Below, piece after piece: positions 52,177 through 60,383 of a DNA stretch of 64,000 nt. The notes under the pieces are model-generated. The model was not told where the DNA came from, did no database searches, and saw nothing but the letters and a program-made list of their open reading frames with translations. Source of the stretch: Pseudonocardia kunmingensis (GTDB taxonomy: Bacteria > Actinomycetota > Actinomycetes > Mycobacteriales > Pseudonocardiaceae); contig NZ_VFPA01000005.1 in the NCBI RefSeq assembly GCF_006716445.1, positions 434,001-498,000 of the forward strand, read 5' to 3'. The translations under genes were made by a program, and so were the position numbers. Within the stretch, counting starts at the first letter, position 1, and each line of letters begins with the position of its first letter.

Positions 52177-53019
52177 GTGATCACGTATCGTGCCATGCTC
52201 GACGTCCCCCGTGAACTGGTGGCCATGCTCGCCAGGCGGCTGCGCGCCGAGCGCCGCGCCCGCGGGACCCGCACCGGAGCCAGGGCGCTGAGCTGCTGGA
52301 AGCAGGCGTTGATGGTGCTGGTCTGGTATCGCAAGCGCGAGGAGATGACGGTGCTGGCGGCCGGGTTCGGGATCTCTCGAGCGACCGCCTACCGCTACCG
52401 CGACGAGGCCATCACCGTCCTGGCCGCGGCCGCCCCAGGTCTGCACGAGGCACTGGAGCGGGTCACCGAGCAGGGCTGGGCGCACGTTGTGCTCGACGGG
52501 AAGCTGTTCCGCTCCGACCGCGCCGCCGCGACCACCACCAGCCAGAAAGGCAAAACGATCAACTCCTGGTACTCCGGGAAACACCACCAGCCCGGCGGCC
52601 TGGTGCCCGCGCTGATGCGGCCGGACGGGTTCCCGATCTGGGTCGGTGATGCCGCGCCCGGGCACCGCCACGACATGGCCGTCGCCCGCGACGGCGGTGT
52701 TCTCGGCGCGCTGTACTGGGCCGCGTCCCAACTCGGGCTGCCGACCCTCGCCGACTCCGGCTACGAAGGCGCTGGCCAGGGCGTGTACACCCCGATCAAG
52801 CAGCCCGGCCGCGGCCAGATCCTGGCCCCGGACAACCAGGCCTACAACGTGCTCCTGCGCGCCACACGATGCATCGGCGAACGGGGCTTCGCTCTTCTGG
52901 TCGGCCGCTGGCGGGCACTGCAACACATCACCGTCAGCCCGAGCAGAATCGGCGACATCGTCCAGGGCGCCCTCGTGCTCACCCACTTCGAACACCGCCG
53001 CTTACGGCCGAGTCGCTGA
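52177..53019 (+). CDS. IS5-family-type transposase (DDE_Tnp_4-like)
   Basis: A 280-residue transposase. An N-terminal helix-turn-helix (VLAAGFGISRATAYRYRDEAI) precedes the DDE domain with D107 (VVLDGKLF), D193 (LADSGYEG) and E235 (CIGERGFALLVGRWR). The GTG start has AGAGGA six nt upstream; a longer reading from 52081 lacks that. The stop codon TGA (53017-53019) lies inside the right inverted repeat. The frame is unbroken, so the enzyme should be functional. Confidence 0.92.
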   Translation: MITYRAMLDVPRELVAMLARRLRAERRARGTRTGARALSCWKQALMVLVWYRKREEMTVLAAGFGISRATAYRYRDEAITVLAAAAPGLHEALERVTEQGWAHVVLDGKLFRSDRAAATTTSQKGKTINSWYSGKHHQPGGLVPALMRPDGFPIWVGDAAPGHRHDMAVARDGGVLGALYWAASQLGLPTLADSGYEGAGQGVYTPIKQPGRGQILAPDNQAYNVLLRATRCIGERGFALLVGRWRALQHITVSPSRIGDIVQGALVLTHFEHRRLRPSR

Positions 53020-53028
53020 GATCACCTC
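53015..53028. repeat. Right terminal inverted repeat of the IS
   Basis: GCTGAGATCACCTC; complements the left end and contains the transposase stop codon. Confidence 0.9.
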
Positions 53029-53149
53029 ATTGCTCACGCGACCCTTTGTATAGACGGTGACGATGTCGTTTCCGTTCTTCTCGTCGTTCGGCAGTCTCAG
53101 CGGTCCCGCGTGCACCGCCACCTCCCGCCGGCTGGCGGCTCATCGGGTG

Positions 53150-53456
53150 GCCTCGCTCTCGTCGTCGAGCGGCTCGAGGCCCGCGTTCCGGGCGGTGCGC
53201 CCTGCGGGTTGCGCACGCGACGCGGAGGTATTCGGCGGCGGTGCGCAGGCTCATCCCGGCCCGCCCGCCAGGACAACCAGTGCGCACAGGAGCGGATCCC
53301 GGCCCCGGCCCAGCCGTCGCGGTCGTCGAACTCGGCCAGTACTTGTAGGAACCGGCATTCGGCGGCGGCGATGTGCCCGGCCAGACTCAATAGTTCTGTT
53401 TCCAGGACGTGGATGTCGGTGGTCTGCGGCGGGGTGGGGAGTGCGGTGATCGACAC
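53150..53456 (-). pseudogene. DUF222/HNH endonuclease remnant
   Basis: Read from GTG 53456, the frame gives LSLAGHIAAAECRFLQVLAEF then GWAGAGIRSCAHWLSWRAG, the start of a DUF222 (13E12-type) HNH protein. Near 53254-53262 the frame breaks: the expected continuation MSLRTAAEYLRVA lies one frame over, as if 4 bases had been added. Only about 85 recognisable residues remain of a family usually 400-500 long; the HNH domain is missing. It lies just beyond the IS. Confidence 0.75.
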
Positions 53457-53513
53457 CGGGTGTTCTCCGGTTCAGGATGGCATCGGGGTCGGACAATTCC
53501 CGGGCCCTCGGCT

Positions 53514-53529
53514 GCGTTCCGCGGAACGC
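53514..53529. repeat. Palindrome GCGTTCCGCGGAACGC, copy 1
   Basis: A perfect 16-bp palindrome, repeated identically 205 bp away at 53719-53734. Confidence 0.8.
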
Positions 53530-53718
53530 GACCGAAGGCACGTACTGGCACAAGGCGCGGGTCGTGCCCGCATGATCGGTGTGAGTCGCACGTGAGTGTT
53601 CTTTCGGCCGCGCCGCTGTACTTCTCGTGGCCGGGTTCGCTTCGGTGATCGTCAAGAACGGTATCTCGACCGCAGGAGTGCGGCCGTGGCACCAGTTTCG
53701 GTGATCATGGGCTCGTCG

Positions 53719-53734
53719 GCGTTCCGCGGAACGC
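53719..53734. repeat. Palindrome GCGTTCCGCGGAACGC, copy 2
   Basis: Identical to the copy at 53514-53529. May be a binding site pair or part of a dispersed repeat. Confidence 0.8.
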
Positions 53735-54089
53735 GGCAATGGCGATCATAGGGGGGCGGGATCGGGACCACAGCCAGGTGCGCCCCCACCGAGCGGGAAC
53801 GTTCTCGTCCTGAACGGCCTGGGCCCGCGCCGGGAACGGCCGCCCGGACGACCACGATATTCGGTGGTTCCGCCGAGCCGGCCACCCCGCTGCCGCAAGG
53901 GTCGAGGCGGACGGGTGCGATCGCCCGGAAGGCCCCGGGGCGAGGGCGGGGCCGGGTGGCGCGAGCCGGGCACGGCGCGCCCACCGAGACGACGATCGAG
54001 AGACGCGAGCGGGATCTCGCACAGGCCGTGTCCGCGACGGCCATGGCAGTCGGTGGAAGCCGAGACAGGTGGCGGCGCCGCCATCCGTG

Positions 54090-54821
54090 TCAGGCGCGCC
54101 GTTCGTAGCCGGCGTCGAGAGGACCGCCGAGGCGATCGAGTTCAGCTCTGCCGCAGGTGACCAGCATCGTCGCGTCGCCGAGGACGGCGGCGCGCACACC
54201 CGAGGCCAGGTTGCGGCCGAGGTCGGCGTCGGTGTCGCGAAGACGGCGGCCGAGCCATCGCCCGGCGCCGCTCCACCGGCCGCGGCTCACGAGCGCGAGG
54301 TCCGCCACCTCGGTGAACACAGCGGCAGCGAGAGCAGTGCGGTCGATGGGGTCGACCTCGTCGGCGAGGTCGTCGAGGTCGGCGAGGAGCGCGGTCAGCC
54401 GGTAGCGGCGGTCGTCGAGCTCACCGACGCTCAGCGGGGCCGGGCCGGCCGACCACCGGTCGCGGGCGAGGCCCTGGAGCCGGGCGAGCCGCTGGTCGTG
54501 GTCGCAGACGATGAGCCCGTGTGCGCACATGTGCAGCAGGGGTGATCTGCGCGACTGACGTTCCCGGTCGACGAACTCGACGAACGAGGCCTCGGTGTGG
54601 ACGAAGAACTCGACCAGACGTCCTCGGACGCGTTCCGTGCGGCGCATCGGCGCCGGCCGTCCGGAGAGCAGGACGATCAGATCGACATCCGACGACGCGG
54701 TGTCCTCGCCGCGCGCGGTGCTGCCCGCGACCAGCCCGCCCAGCGCGTCGGGGAACCGGGCATCGAGGATCTCTCGCCATAGCACGTCGTGCAGCCTCGA
54801 ACACCTGGAGGAGGGCCGCAA
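54090..54821 (-). CDS. Nucleotidyltransferase-domain protein
   Basis: About 243 residues. The Pol-beta-like site is GSTARGEDTASSDVDLIVL (33-51), with metal ligands D45 and D47. A C-terminal helical region (RLTALLADLDDLADEVDPIDRTALA) resembles the substrate-binding part of aminoglycoside or MNT-type transferases. TTG 54821 with GGAAGG six nt upstream is preferred; GTG 54785 is an alternative. No HEPN partner gene is adjacent, so a toxin-antitoxin role is not supported. Confidence 0.82.
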   Translation of the reverse strand: MRPSSRCSRLHDVLWREILDARFPDALGGLVAGSTARGEDTASSDVDLIVLLSGRPAPMRRTERVRGRLVEFFVHTEASFVEFVDRERQSRRSPLLHMCAHGLIVCDHDQRLARLQGLARDRWSAGPAPLSVGELDDRRYRLTALLADLDDLADEVDPIDRTALAAAVFTEVADLALVSRGRWSGAGRWLGRRLRDTDADLGRNLASGVRAAVLGDATMLVTCGRAELDRLGGPLDAGYERRA

Positions 54822-54846
54822 CGATGGCCTTCCACCCGGCGGCGGA

Positions 54847-55767
54847 TCAGCTCGCCTCGGCGCGCCAGCGGCCCGGGGCGACGCCGTGGTGGCGCTTGAA
54901 GGCCGCCGCGAACGAGAACTCCGAGGCGTAGCCGAGCGAGCGGGCGATCGCCGCCAGGCCCGCGTCGTCGGCCCGCAGCCGTTCCCGGGCCAGCGCCATC
55001 CGCCAGTCCGTGACATATGCCAGCGGGGCGAGCCCGACCACCGCGCTGAAGCGGCGGGCGAAGGTCGCCCGGGACAGCGACGCCTCCGCCGCCAGGCCTG
55101 CCACCGTCCAGTCGCGCTGCGGCTCGGCGTGGACGGCGCGCAGGGCCGCGCCGATCCCGGGGTCGGACATCGCGCGGAACCAGCCGGGCGCGGCCTCCAC
55201 GTCCGCCGCGAGCTGCTCGCGCAGTACCTGGACGAGGATCACGTCCAGGAGGCTGTCCAGCAGTGCCTGCTGCCCGGGGCCGCCGTGGAGCAGCTCCCCC
55301 GCGAACACCTCGAGCGTGGCCCGCAGCCCGGCCCCGGCCCGCGGGCGCACGACGGTCAGTGCGGGCAGCCCGGCGAGCAGACCCGCGCAGAGGTCGCCCT
55401 CGAACCGGTAGGCGCCGCAGAAGAACGTGGTCGGGTCGCCGCAGCCCGTGCCGAACTCCATGCGGAGCGCGCCACCGGCAGGCGGGACGGACGCCGGGTG
55501 TCCGGCGAACGGCACGAGGTCGGCCGCGGGGGCGTGGCCCATGTGGTGCGGCGACGGCCCGCGGACCAGCACCAGGTCGCCGGCCAGCACGCGGCGCGCG
55601 TCGTCGGGCCGCTCGGTCCACGCGAAGGCCTCGCCGCCGAGGATCCCGTGGACGGCCAGCTGGGCCGCCTCCGGGAACCGCACGCCCCAGGCGCCGCGCG
55701 CCGTCGAGTGCGAGAACGCCGCGCCGCGGGCCCGGGAACGCTGGAGCATGTCGGTGAGCACGTCCAC
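54847..55767 (-). CDS. AraC-family transcriptional regulator
   Basis: A 306-residue AraC protein with a cupin-type N-terminal domain (ARRVLAGDLVLVRGPSPHHMGH; CGDPTTFFCGAYRFEGDL) and a C-terminal pair of HTH motifs (WTVAGLAAEASLSRATFARRFSAVVG; LAAIARSLGYASEFSFAAAFKRHHG). GTG 55767 is chosen as the first start before the conserved domain. It is divergent from an oxidoreductase gene 108 bp away, its likely target. Confidence 0.88.
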   Translation of the reverse strand: MDVLTDMLQRSRARGAAFSHSTARGAWGVRFPEAAQLAVHGILGGEAFAWTERPDDARRVLAGDLVLVRGPSPHHMGHAPAADLVPFAGHPASVPPAGGALRMEFGTGCGDPTTFFCGAYRFEGDLCAGLLAGLPALTVVRPRAGAGLRATLEVFAGELLHGGPGQQALLDSLLDVILVQVLREQLAADVEAAPGWFRAMSDPGIGAALRAVHAEPQRDWTVAGLAAEASLSRATFARRFSAVVGLAPLAYVTDWRMALARERLRADDAGLAAIARSLGYASEFSFAAAFKRHHGVAPGRWRAEAS

Positions 55768-55875
55768 GCGATGAGACGCTCGCACATCTCTTCGGCCGGA
55801 TCCAGCATGGAACCCCGCTCCCGGTGCGGGTTGCATGGGTGGCACAGCAGATCAGGACGAAGGAGAGTGGCCACC

Positions 55876-56796
55876 ATGGCTCGTGCGGTGCGGTTCGACG
55901 AGTACGGCGAGATCGACGTGCTCGAGGTCCGGGACGTGGCCCGGCCGCAGCCCGGCCCCGGGGAGGTCCTGGTCCGCGTGCGCGCGGCCGGCATCAACCC
56001 CGGCGAGAACGCGATCCGCCTCGGCGTCTTCCGCGACGTCTGGCCGGCGACGTTCCCCTCCGGCCAGGGCAGCGACCTCGCCGGCGTGGTCGAGGAGGTC
56101 GGCCCGGACGTGCCCACGTGGTCGGCGGGCGACCAGGTGATCGGCTGGGTGGACACCCGCGCCAGCCACGCCGAACTGGTCGTGGTGCCCGCCGAGCACC
56201 TGGTGCGCCGGGACCCGGCCGTGCCGTGGGAGGTGGGCGGGGCGCTGTTCGTCGCCGGCACGACCGCGCACGCCGCGGTGGCCGCGGTCGGCGCCGGTCC
56301 GGGCGACACGGTCGTCGTCGCCGGTGCGGCCGGCGGGGTCGGGTCGCTGGCCGTGCAGCTCGCACGCCGGGCCGGCGCGACGGTGATCGGCCTGGCGAGC
56401 GAGCGCAACCACGCCTGGCTGGCCGAGCACGGGGTCATCCCGGTGAGCCACGGCGAGGGCGTCGCGGACCGCGTCCGCGCCGCCGCCCCCGCCGGGATCG
56501 ACGCGTTCGTGGACACCTTCGGCAGCGGCTACGTCGACCTCGCGCTCGAGCTCGGCGTCGCGCCGGACCGCACCAACACGATCATCGACTTCGCCGCGGC
56601 GGCGCGGACGGGGGTGAAGGCCGAGGGGATGTCCGGGTCGGCGACCGCCGAGGTGCTGGGCGAGCTCGCGAAGCTGGTCGCGGCGGGTGAGCTGGAGGTC
56701 CCGGTGGCGGCGACCTACGCGCTGACCGACGTGCGCGCGGCGTACGAGGACCTGATGCGCCGCCGCACCCGGGGCAAGATCGTCCTGCGGCCCTGA
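55876..56796 (+). CDS. NADP-dependent quinone-oxidoreductase-like MDR protein
   Basis: A 306-residue medium-chain dehydrogenase/reductase without the zinc ligands. It has VRAAGINPGENAIRLG, FPSGQGSDLAGVVEEVG, and the cofactor loop VVVAGAAGGVGSLAVQLARRAGA. It fits NADPH:quinone reductases. AGGAG lies upstream of the ATG. Probably controlled by the divergent AraC regulator. Confidence 0.9.
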   Translation: MARAVRFDEYGEIDVLEVRDVARPQPGPGEVLVRVRAAGINPGENAIRLGVFRDVWPATFPSGQGSDLAGVVEEVGPDVPTWSAGDQVIGWVDTRASHAELVVVPAEHLVRRDPAVPWEVGGALFVAGTTAHAAVAAVGAGPGDTVVVAGAAGGVGSLAVQLARRAGATVIGLASERNHAWLAEHGVIPVSHGEGVADRVRAAAPAGIDAFVDTFGSGYVDLALELGVAPDRTNTIIDFAAAARTGVKAEGMSGSATAEVLGELAKLVAAGELEVPVAATYALTDVRAAYEDLMRRRTRGKIVLRP

Positions 56797-56846
56797 GGGA
56801 AGTCCCCCTCGGCGACGGGCGGGCCGCGGGGTGGCAGGGTGGCGTC

Positions 56847-57647
56847 GTGAGCACTCCCGACCAGACCGTCGCCGTCGTCACCGGCGCCGCTCGCGGCTTC
56901 GGCCGCGAGATCGCCCGCCGCCTCGTCGCCCGCGGCCACCGGGTCCTGATCACCGACCTGGACGCCGACGCCGTCGCCGCGGCGGCCGACGAGCTGGGCG
57001 CCACGGCCGTCACCGCGGACGCGCGGGTGCCCGGCGACCACGCCCGGGTCGCGACGGCGGCCGCGGAGCTCGGGCCCGTCGGGGTCTGGGTGAACAACGC
57101 CGGGGTGCTGCGGGCGGGCCAGTCATGGGAGCAGCCGGAGGAGGACATCGCGCTGCAGGTCGACGTCAACCTGCTCGGCGTGGTGCACGGATCCCGGACC
57201 GCCGTGCGCGTGATGCGCAAGCGCGGCGGGCACCTGCTCAACATCGCGTCCATGTCCGCGCACGGTCCGGTGCCCGGCCTCGCCGTGTACGCCGCCACGA
57301 AGGCCGCGGTGCTGTCGTTCAGCACGAGCCTGCAGGGCGAGCTCGACCTGGCCCGGCTGCCGATCCGGGTGCACGCCCTGTGCCCCGACGCCGCCGACAC
57401 CGCCCTCGTCCGCGACGAGCAGGAGAGCCCCGACACCGCGCTCCTGTTCTCCCAGCGCGGGCTGCTCACGCCCGCTGCGGTCGCCGACGCGGCCACCCGC
57501 CTGCTCGACGGGCGGCGGATCGTGCGCACCCTGCCGGCCCACCGCGCCGGGGCGATGCGGATCGCGGGCGCGCTGCCGCGGCTGGGCCTGCCGGTGCTGG
57601 CCCGGCTGCGTGCCCAGGGCGAGCGCCGCCGCACGGCCGGCACGTGA
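56847..57647 (+). CDS. SDR oxidoreductase, first gene of the LarA operon
   Basis: A 266-residue short-chain dehydrogenase. It has TGAARGFG (12-19), DLDA after the second strand, NNAG (83-86), an SMS serine pair near 135-137, Tyr148 and Lys152. A C-terminal extension of ~30 residues (LPAHRAGAMRIAGALPRLGL...) is seen in acyl-specific SDRs. GTG start. Its stop overlaps the next start (GTGA), so it is coupled with the cyclo-ligase-like gene. Confidence 0.9.
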   Translation: MSTPDQTVAVVTGAARGFGREIARRLVARGHRVLITDLDADAVAAAADELGATAVTADARVPGDHARVATAAAELGPVGVWVNNAGVLRAGQSWEQPEEDIALQVDVNLLGVVHGSRTAVRVMRKRGGHLLNIASMSAHGPVPGLAVYAATKAAVLSFSTSLQGELDLARLPIRVHALCPDAADTALVRDEQESPDTALLFSQRGLLTPAAVADAATRLLDGRRIVRTLPAHRAGAMRIAGALPRLGLPVLARLRAQGERRRTAGT

Positions 57648-58429
57648 GCCCCCGCCCGAGCCGGCGCCACGACCACGACGCCGGCGGCGACCCCGAGGTG
57701 CTCGCGGCCAAGTCCGCGCTGCGCGACGAGGTGTGGACGGCGCTGTCGCAGGCCGGGGTCGCACGCTTCCCCGGCGCCCGCAACCGCATCTCCAACTTCA
57801 CCGGCGCGGAGGCCGCGGCCCGGCGCCTGGCGGACACGGACACCTGGCGCGCGGCCGCGACCGTCAAGGCGAACCCCGACTCGGCGCAGCTGCCCGTGCG
57901 CCAGCGCGCCCTGGAGGACGGCAAGACCGTCTACATGGCGGTGCCGCGCCTGGCCGAGCCCGAGCCGTTCTTCCTGCTCGACCCCGCCCACCTGGCCGAC
58001 CCGCCGCGGCGCGCCGCGTCGATCGCCGGGGCCACGCGCTCGGCCCGCCGGGTGGCCGTCGCCGAGCTGGAACCGGTCGACGTCGTGGTGAGCGGCTGCG
58101 TCGCCGTCGGCGAGGACGGGGCCCGGCTGGGCAAGGGCGGCGGGTTCGCCGACCTGGAGTTCGCGCTCGCCGCGGCGGCCGGCCTGGTCGGGCCGGACAC
58201 GCTGGTCGTCACCACGGTGCACGAGCTGCAGGTGCGCCCGGCTGGGGCCGTCCCCACCGCGGCGCACGACGCGCCCGTCGACCTCGTGGTCACCCCGGAG
58301 CGGGTGATCGACTGCCGGTCCCGGCGCGGCCCCCGGCCCGCGGACGGCATCCGCTGGTCCGAGCTGACGCCGGAGAAGATCGACGCCATCCCCCTGCTCC
58401 GAACCCTCGCGAAGGAGGCCGTCCCATGA
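57644..58429 (+). CDS. 5-formyltetrahydrofolate cyclo-ligase-like protein (MTHFSD-like)
   Basis: A 261-residue ATP-grasp-like MTHFS-fold protein. It shows KSALRDEVWTALSQAGVARFPG, the motif VKANPDSAQLPVRQRALEDGK, VYMAVPRLAEPEPFFLLDP and a GKGGGFADLEFAL phosphate loop. This is the MTHFSD-like branch and not the standard folate-salvage enzyme. It is coupled to both neighbours by GTGA and ATGA overlaps, so it probably serves the LarA-like enzyme or its cofactor; that is inference. Confidence 0.85.
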   Translation: MSPRPSRRHDHDAGGDPEVLAAKSALRDEVWTALSQAGVARFPGARNRISNFTGAEAAARRLADTDTWRAAATVKANPDSAQLPVRQRALEDGKTVYMAVPRLAEPEPFFLLDPAHLADPPRRAASIAGATRSARRVAVAELEPVDVVVSGCVAVGEDGARLGKGGGFADLEFALAAAAGLVGPDTLVVTTVHELQVRPAGAVPTAAHDAPVDLVVTPERVIDCRSRRGPRPADGIRWSELTPEKIDAIPLLRTLAKEAVP

Positions 58430-59709
58430 CCGGGACGACACGCGTGCAGCTCGCCTACGGCGAGGCCGGCCTGCCCGTGGACCTGCCCGCCGCGCGCACC
58501 ACCGTGGTGGAGCCGGTCCACGCGCAGGGCGCCGCCGACCAGCGGGAGGCGCTGCGCCGGGCGCTGCGGCACCCGGTCGCGGGCCCCCCGCTGCGCGAGC
58601 TCGCCCGGCGGGGCCAGAAGGTCGCGATCTCCATGTGCGACGGCACCCGCGCCCAGCCGCGCCACCTGATGATCCCGGCGGTGCTCGAGGAGCTCGACGG
58701 GATCATCGACCTCGACGACGTGGTGATCCTCGTGGCCACCGGCACGCACCGCGGCAACACCGAGGCCGAGATCCGCTCGATGCTGGGCGGCGCGGTCGTC
58801 GACGCGGTGCACGTGCTCAACCACGACGCGCGCGAGCCGTCGTCCCTGGTGCACCTGGGGACGCACGGCGACGGGGTGCCGGTGTGGCTCAACCGGCACT
58901 GGGTCGAGGCGGACCTGCGGATCACCACCGGGTTCGTCGAACCGCACTTCTTCGCCGGGTTCAGCGGCGGACCGAAGCTGGTCGCGCCCGGCCTGGCCGG
59001 CCTGGACACCGTGCTCACCCTGCACGACGCGCGGCGCATCGGGCACCCGAGCGCGACGTGGGCGGTGTGCGAGGGCAACCCGGTGCACGACGACATCCGC
59101 GCCGTCGTCGGCGCCGTCGGCGGGGTGGACTTCGGCCTGGACGTCGTGCTCAACCGCGAGCAGGAGATCGTCGAGGCGTTCGGCGGCTCGCTGTTCGCGA
59201 TGCACGCCGCGGCGCGCGAGGGCGCGAAGCGGCTGGCGATGCGCCCGGTGCCGGAGCTGTTCGACGTGGTCGTCACCACCAACGCGGGCTTCCCGCTGGA
59301 CCAGAACCTCTACCAGTCGGTGAAGGGCATGTCCGCGGGCGCCACGGTCGTCCGGGAAGGCGGCACGATCGTCTGCGCGGCCGAGTGCCGCGACGGCTTC
59401 CCCAACCACGGCTCCTACCGCGAGGTCCTGGAGTCCGCGCCGTCCCCGCGCGCGCTGCTGGAGGCGATCGAGGCGCGGCCGGAGACGCTGCCCGACCAGT
59501 GGCAGGTGCAGGTCCAGGCCAAGGTCCAGACGCGGGCGAGGGTCGTGATGCACACCTCGTACCTGTCCGACCACGCCCTGGCCGCCGCCCACCTGGAGCA
59601 GACCGCGGACATCGCCGCCACGGTCGCGGACGCGCTCGCCGCCGCGGGACCGCAGGCGCGGGTCTGCGTGCTGCCCGAAGGACCGCAGACGATCCCCTAC
59701 CTGGTCTGA
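58426..59709 (+). CDS. larA: LarA-family nickel-pincer racemase/epimerase
   Basis: A 427-residue LarA homologue. The key residues fall at the very numbers known for the Lactobacillus lactate racemase: D72 and R75 (CDGTR), H108 (ATGTHRG), H174 (EPHFFAGFSGG), K184 (GGPK, which carries the pincer cofactor) and H200 (LTLHDARR). It should racemise or epimerise a 2-hydroxy acid. GAAGGAGG lies before the ATG, and the start overlaps the previous gene. No larB, larC or larE gene is in the window, so the cofactor must be made elsewhere. The true substrate is unknown. Confidence 0.88.
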   Translation: MTGTTRVQLAYGEAGLPVDLPAARTTVVEPVHAQGAADQREALRRALRHPVAGPPLRELARRGQKVAISMCDGTRAQPRHLMIPAVLEELDGIIDLDDVVILVATGTHRGNTEAEIRSMLGGAVVDAVHVLNHDAREPSSLVHLGTHGDGVPVWLNRHWVEADLRITTGFVEPHFFAGFSGGPKLVAPGLAGLDTVLTLHDARRIGHPSATWAVCEGNPVHDDIRAVVGAVGGVDFGLDVVLNREQEIVEAFGGSLFAMHAAAREGAKRLAMRPVPELFDVVVTTNAGFPLDQNLYQSVKGMSAGATVVREGGTIVCAAECRDGFPNHGSYREVLESAPSPRALLEAIEARPETLPDQWQVQVQAKVQTRARVVMHTSYLSDHALAAAHLEQTADIAATVADALAAAGPQARVCVLPEGPQTIPYLV

Positions 59710-59732
59710 CCCGCAGCTGGCACCCTCGTGAC

Positions 59733-60092
59733 GTGGGGTACCGGCTGCTCGCGGAACTCGTGATGCTGCTGCACTTCGGGTTCCTCGCCTACGTCGCGCT
59801 GGGCGGGTTCCTCGCCTGGCGCCGGCCGTGGCTGGTCGTGCCGCACGCCGCGGCCGCCGTCTGGGGGGCGATCAGCGCCACCGTCGGCATCCCGTGCCCG
59901 CTCACGGCGTGGGAGGACGCCGCCCGCCGCGCCGCCGGTGCGCAGGGCCTCGCCCGCGGGTTCATCGACACCTACCTGACCGGCGTCGTCTACCCCGAGG
60001 AGCACCTGCTCACGGCGCAGCTGCTGGTGGCCGCCCTCGTCGCGGTGTCATGGACGGGCCTCGTGGTCCGGGTGCGCCGCGAGCGCGTCTGA
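59733..60092 (+). CDS. DUF2784 membrane protein
   Basis: A 119-residue protein with four membrane segments, starting GYRLLAELVMLLHFGFLAYVALGGFLAWRRPWLV. The cytosolic or periplasmic GIPCPLTAWEDAARRAAG and FIDTYLTGVVYPEE motifs mark DUF2784, whose function is unknown. GTG start 23 bp after larA. Either read-through or its own weak promoter (CACCCT upstream) could express it. Confidence 0.88.
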   Translation: MGYRLLAELVMLLHFGFLAYVALGGFLAWRRPWLVVPHAAAAVWGAISATVGIPCPLTAWEDAARRAAGAQGLARGFIDTYLTGVVYPEEHLLTAQLLVAALVAVSWTGLVVRVRRERV

Positions 60093-60113
60093 CGTCGGCG
60101 TCGGGGCCGGGGC

Positions 60114-60320
60114 TCAGCGGTTCGGATCGCGGTCGGAGCCCTTCTCCGCCCACTCCCGGTCGGCCCGGTCGGCCGCCTCGGTGCGCTCGCGCGCGATGTC
60201 CAGGGCCCGCCCCGCGGTCTCCCGGTCCGGGTAGGGCCCGAGCCGGTCGGCGGCCCGGCAGCCCTCGGCCGGCTCCACCGTGCCGTGCTTGAGGCAGTAG
60301 AACCACTGCTCGTTCTCCAT
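60114..60320 (-). CDS. Small conserved actinobacterial protein
   Basis: A 68-residue protein: WFYCLKHGTVEPAEGCRAAD, LGPYPDRETAGRALDIARER, then an acidic tail. The WFYCLKHxTVE and RLGPY(x)xxxEA pattern is a recurring small actinobacterial family, perhaps metal-binding through Cys and His. Role unknown. Divergent from the LacI gene by 63 bp. Confidence 0.8.
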   Translation of the reverse strand: MENEQWFYCLKHGTVEPAEGCRAADRLGPYPDRETAGRALDIARERTEAADRADREWAEKGSDRDPNR

Positions 60321-60383
60321 ACCGCGAGAGCCTGGCAGCTCGCGCGGGCTCCCGCACGAGCAGCGCGTGCGAGCATGTGCCCC

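Larger units (their letters stand above)
52039..53028 (+). mobile_element. Complete IS5-family-type insertion sequence, 990 bp
   Basis: The element is bounded by perfect 14-bp inverted repeats GAGGTGATCTCAGC (52039-52052) and its complement (53015-53028), flanked by the 3-bp direct repeat ATT (52036-52038 and 53029-53031). It carries one intact transposase. The 3-bp duplication and DDE_Tnp_4-type enzyme suit an IS5-family subgroup such as ISL2-like. All ends are intact, so it may be mobile. Confidence 0.9.
53457..54089. other. Non-coding stretch, no gene seen
   Basis: About 630 bp after the HNH remnant with lower GC in places. Only arginine-rich shadow frames exist. Two copies of the 16-bp palindrome GCGTTCCGCGGAACGC lie at 53514-53529 and 53719-53734. 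Together with the IS and the pseudogene it marks a decayed or insertion-prone stretch. Confidence 0.6.

Noticed and set aside
54090..54821. HEPN/MNT toxin-antitoxin pair
   Set aside because: The nucleotidyltransferase domain is present but there is no HEPN gene next to it.
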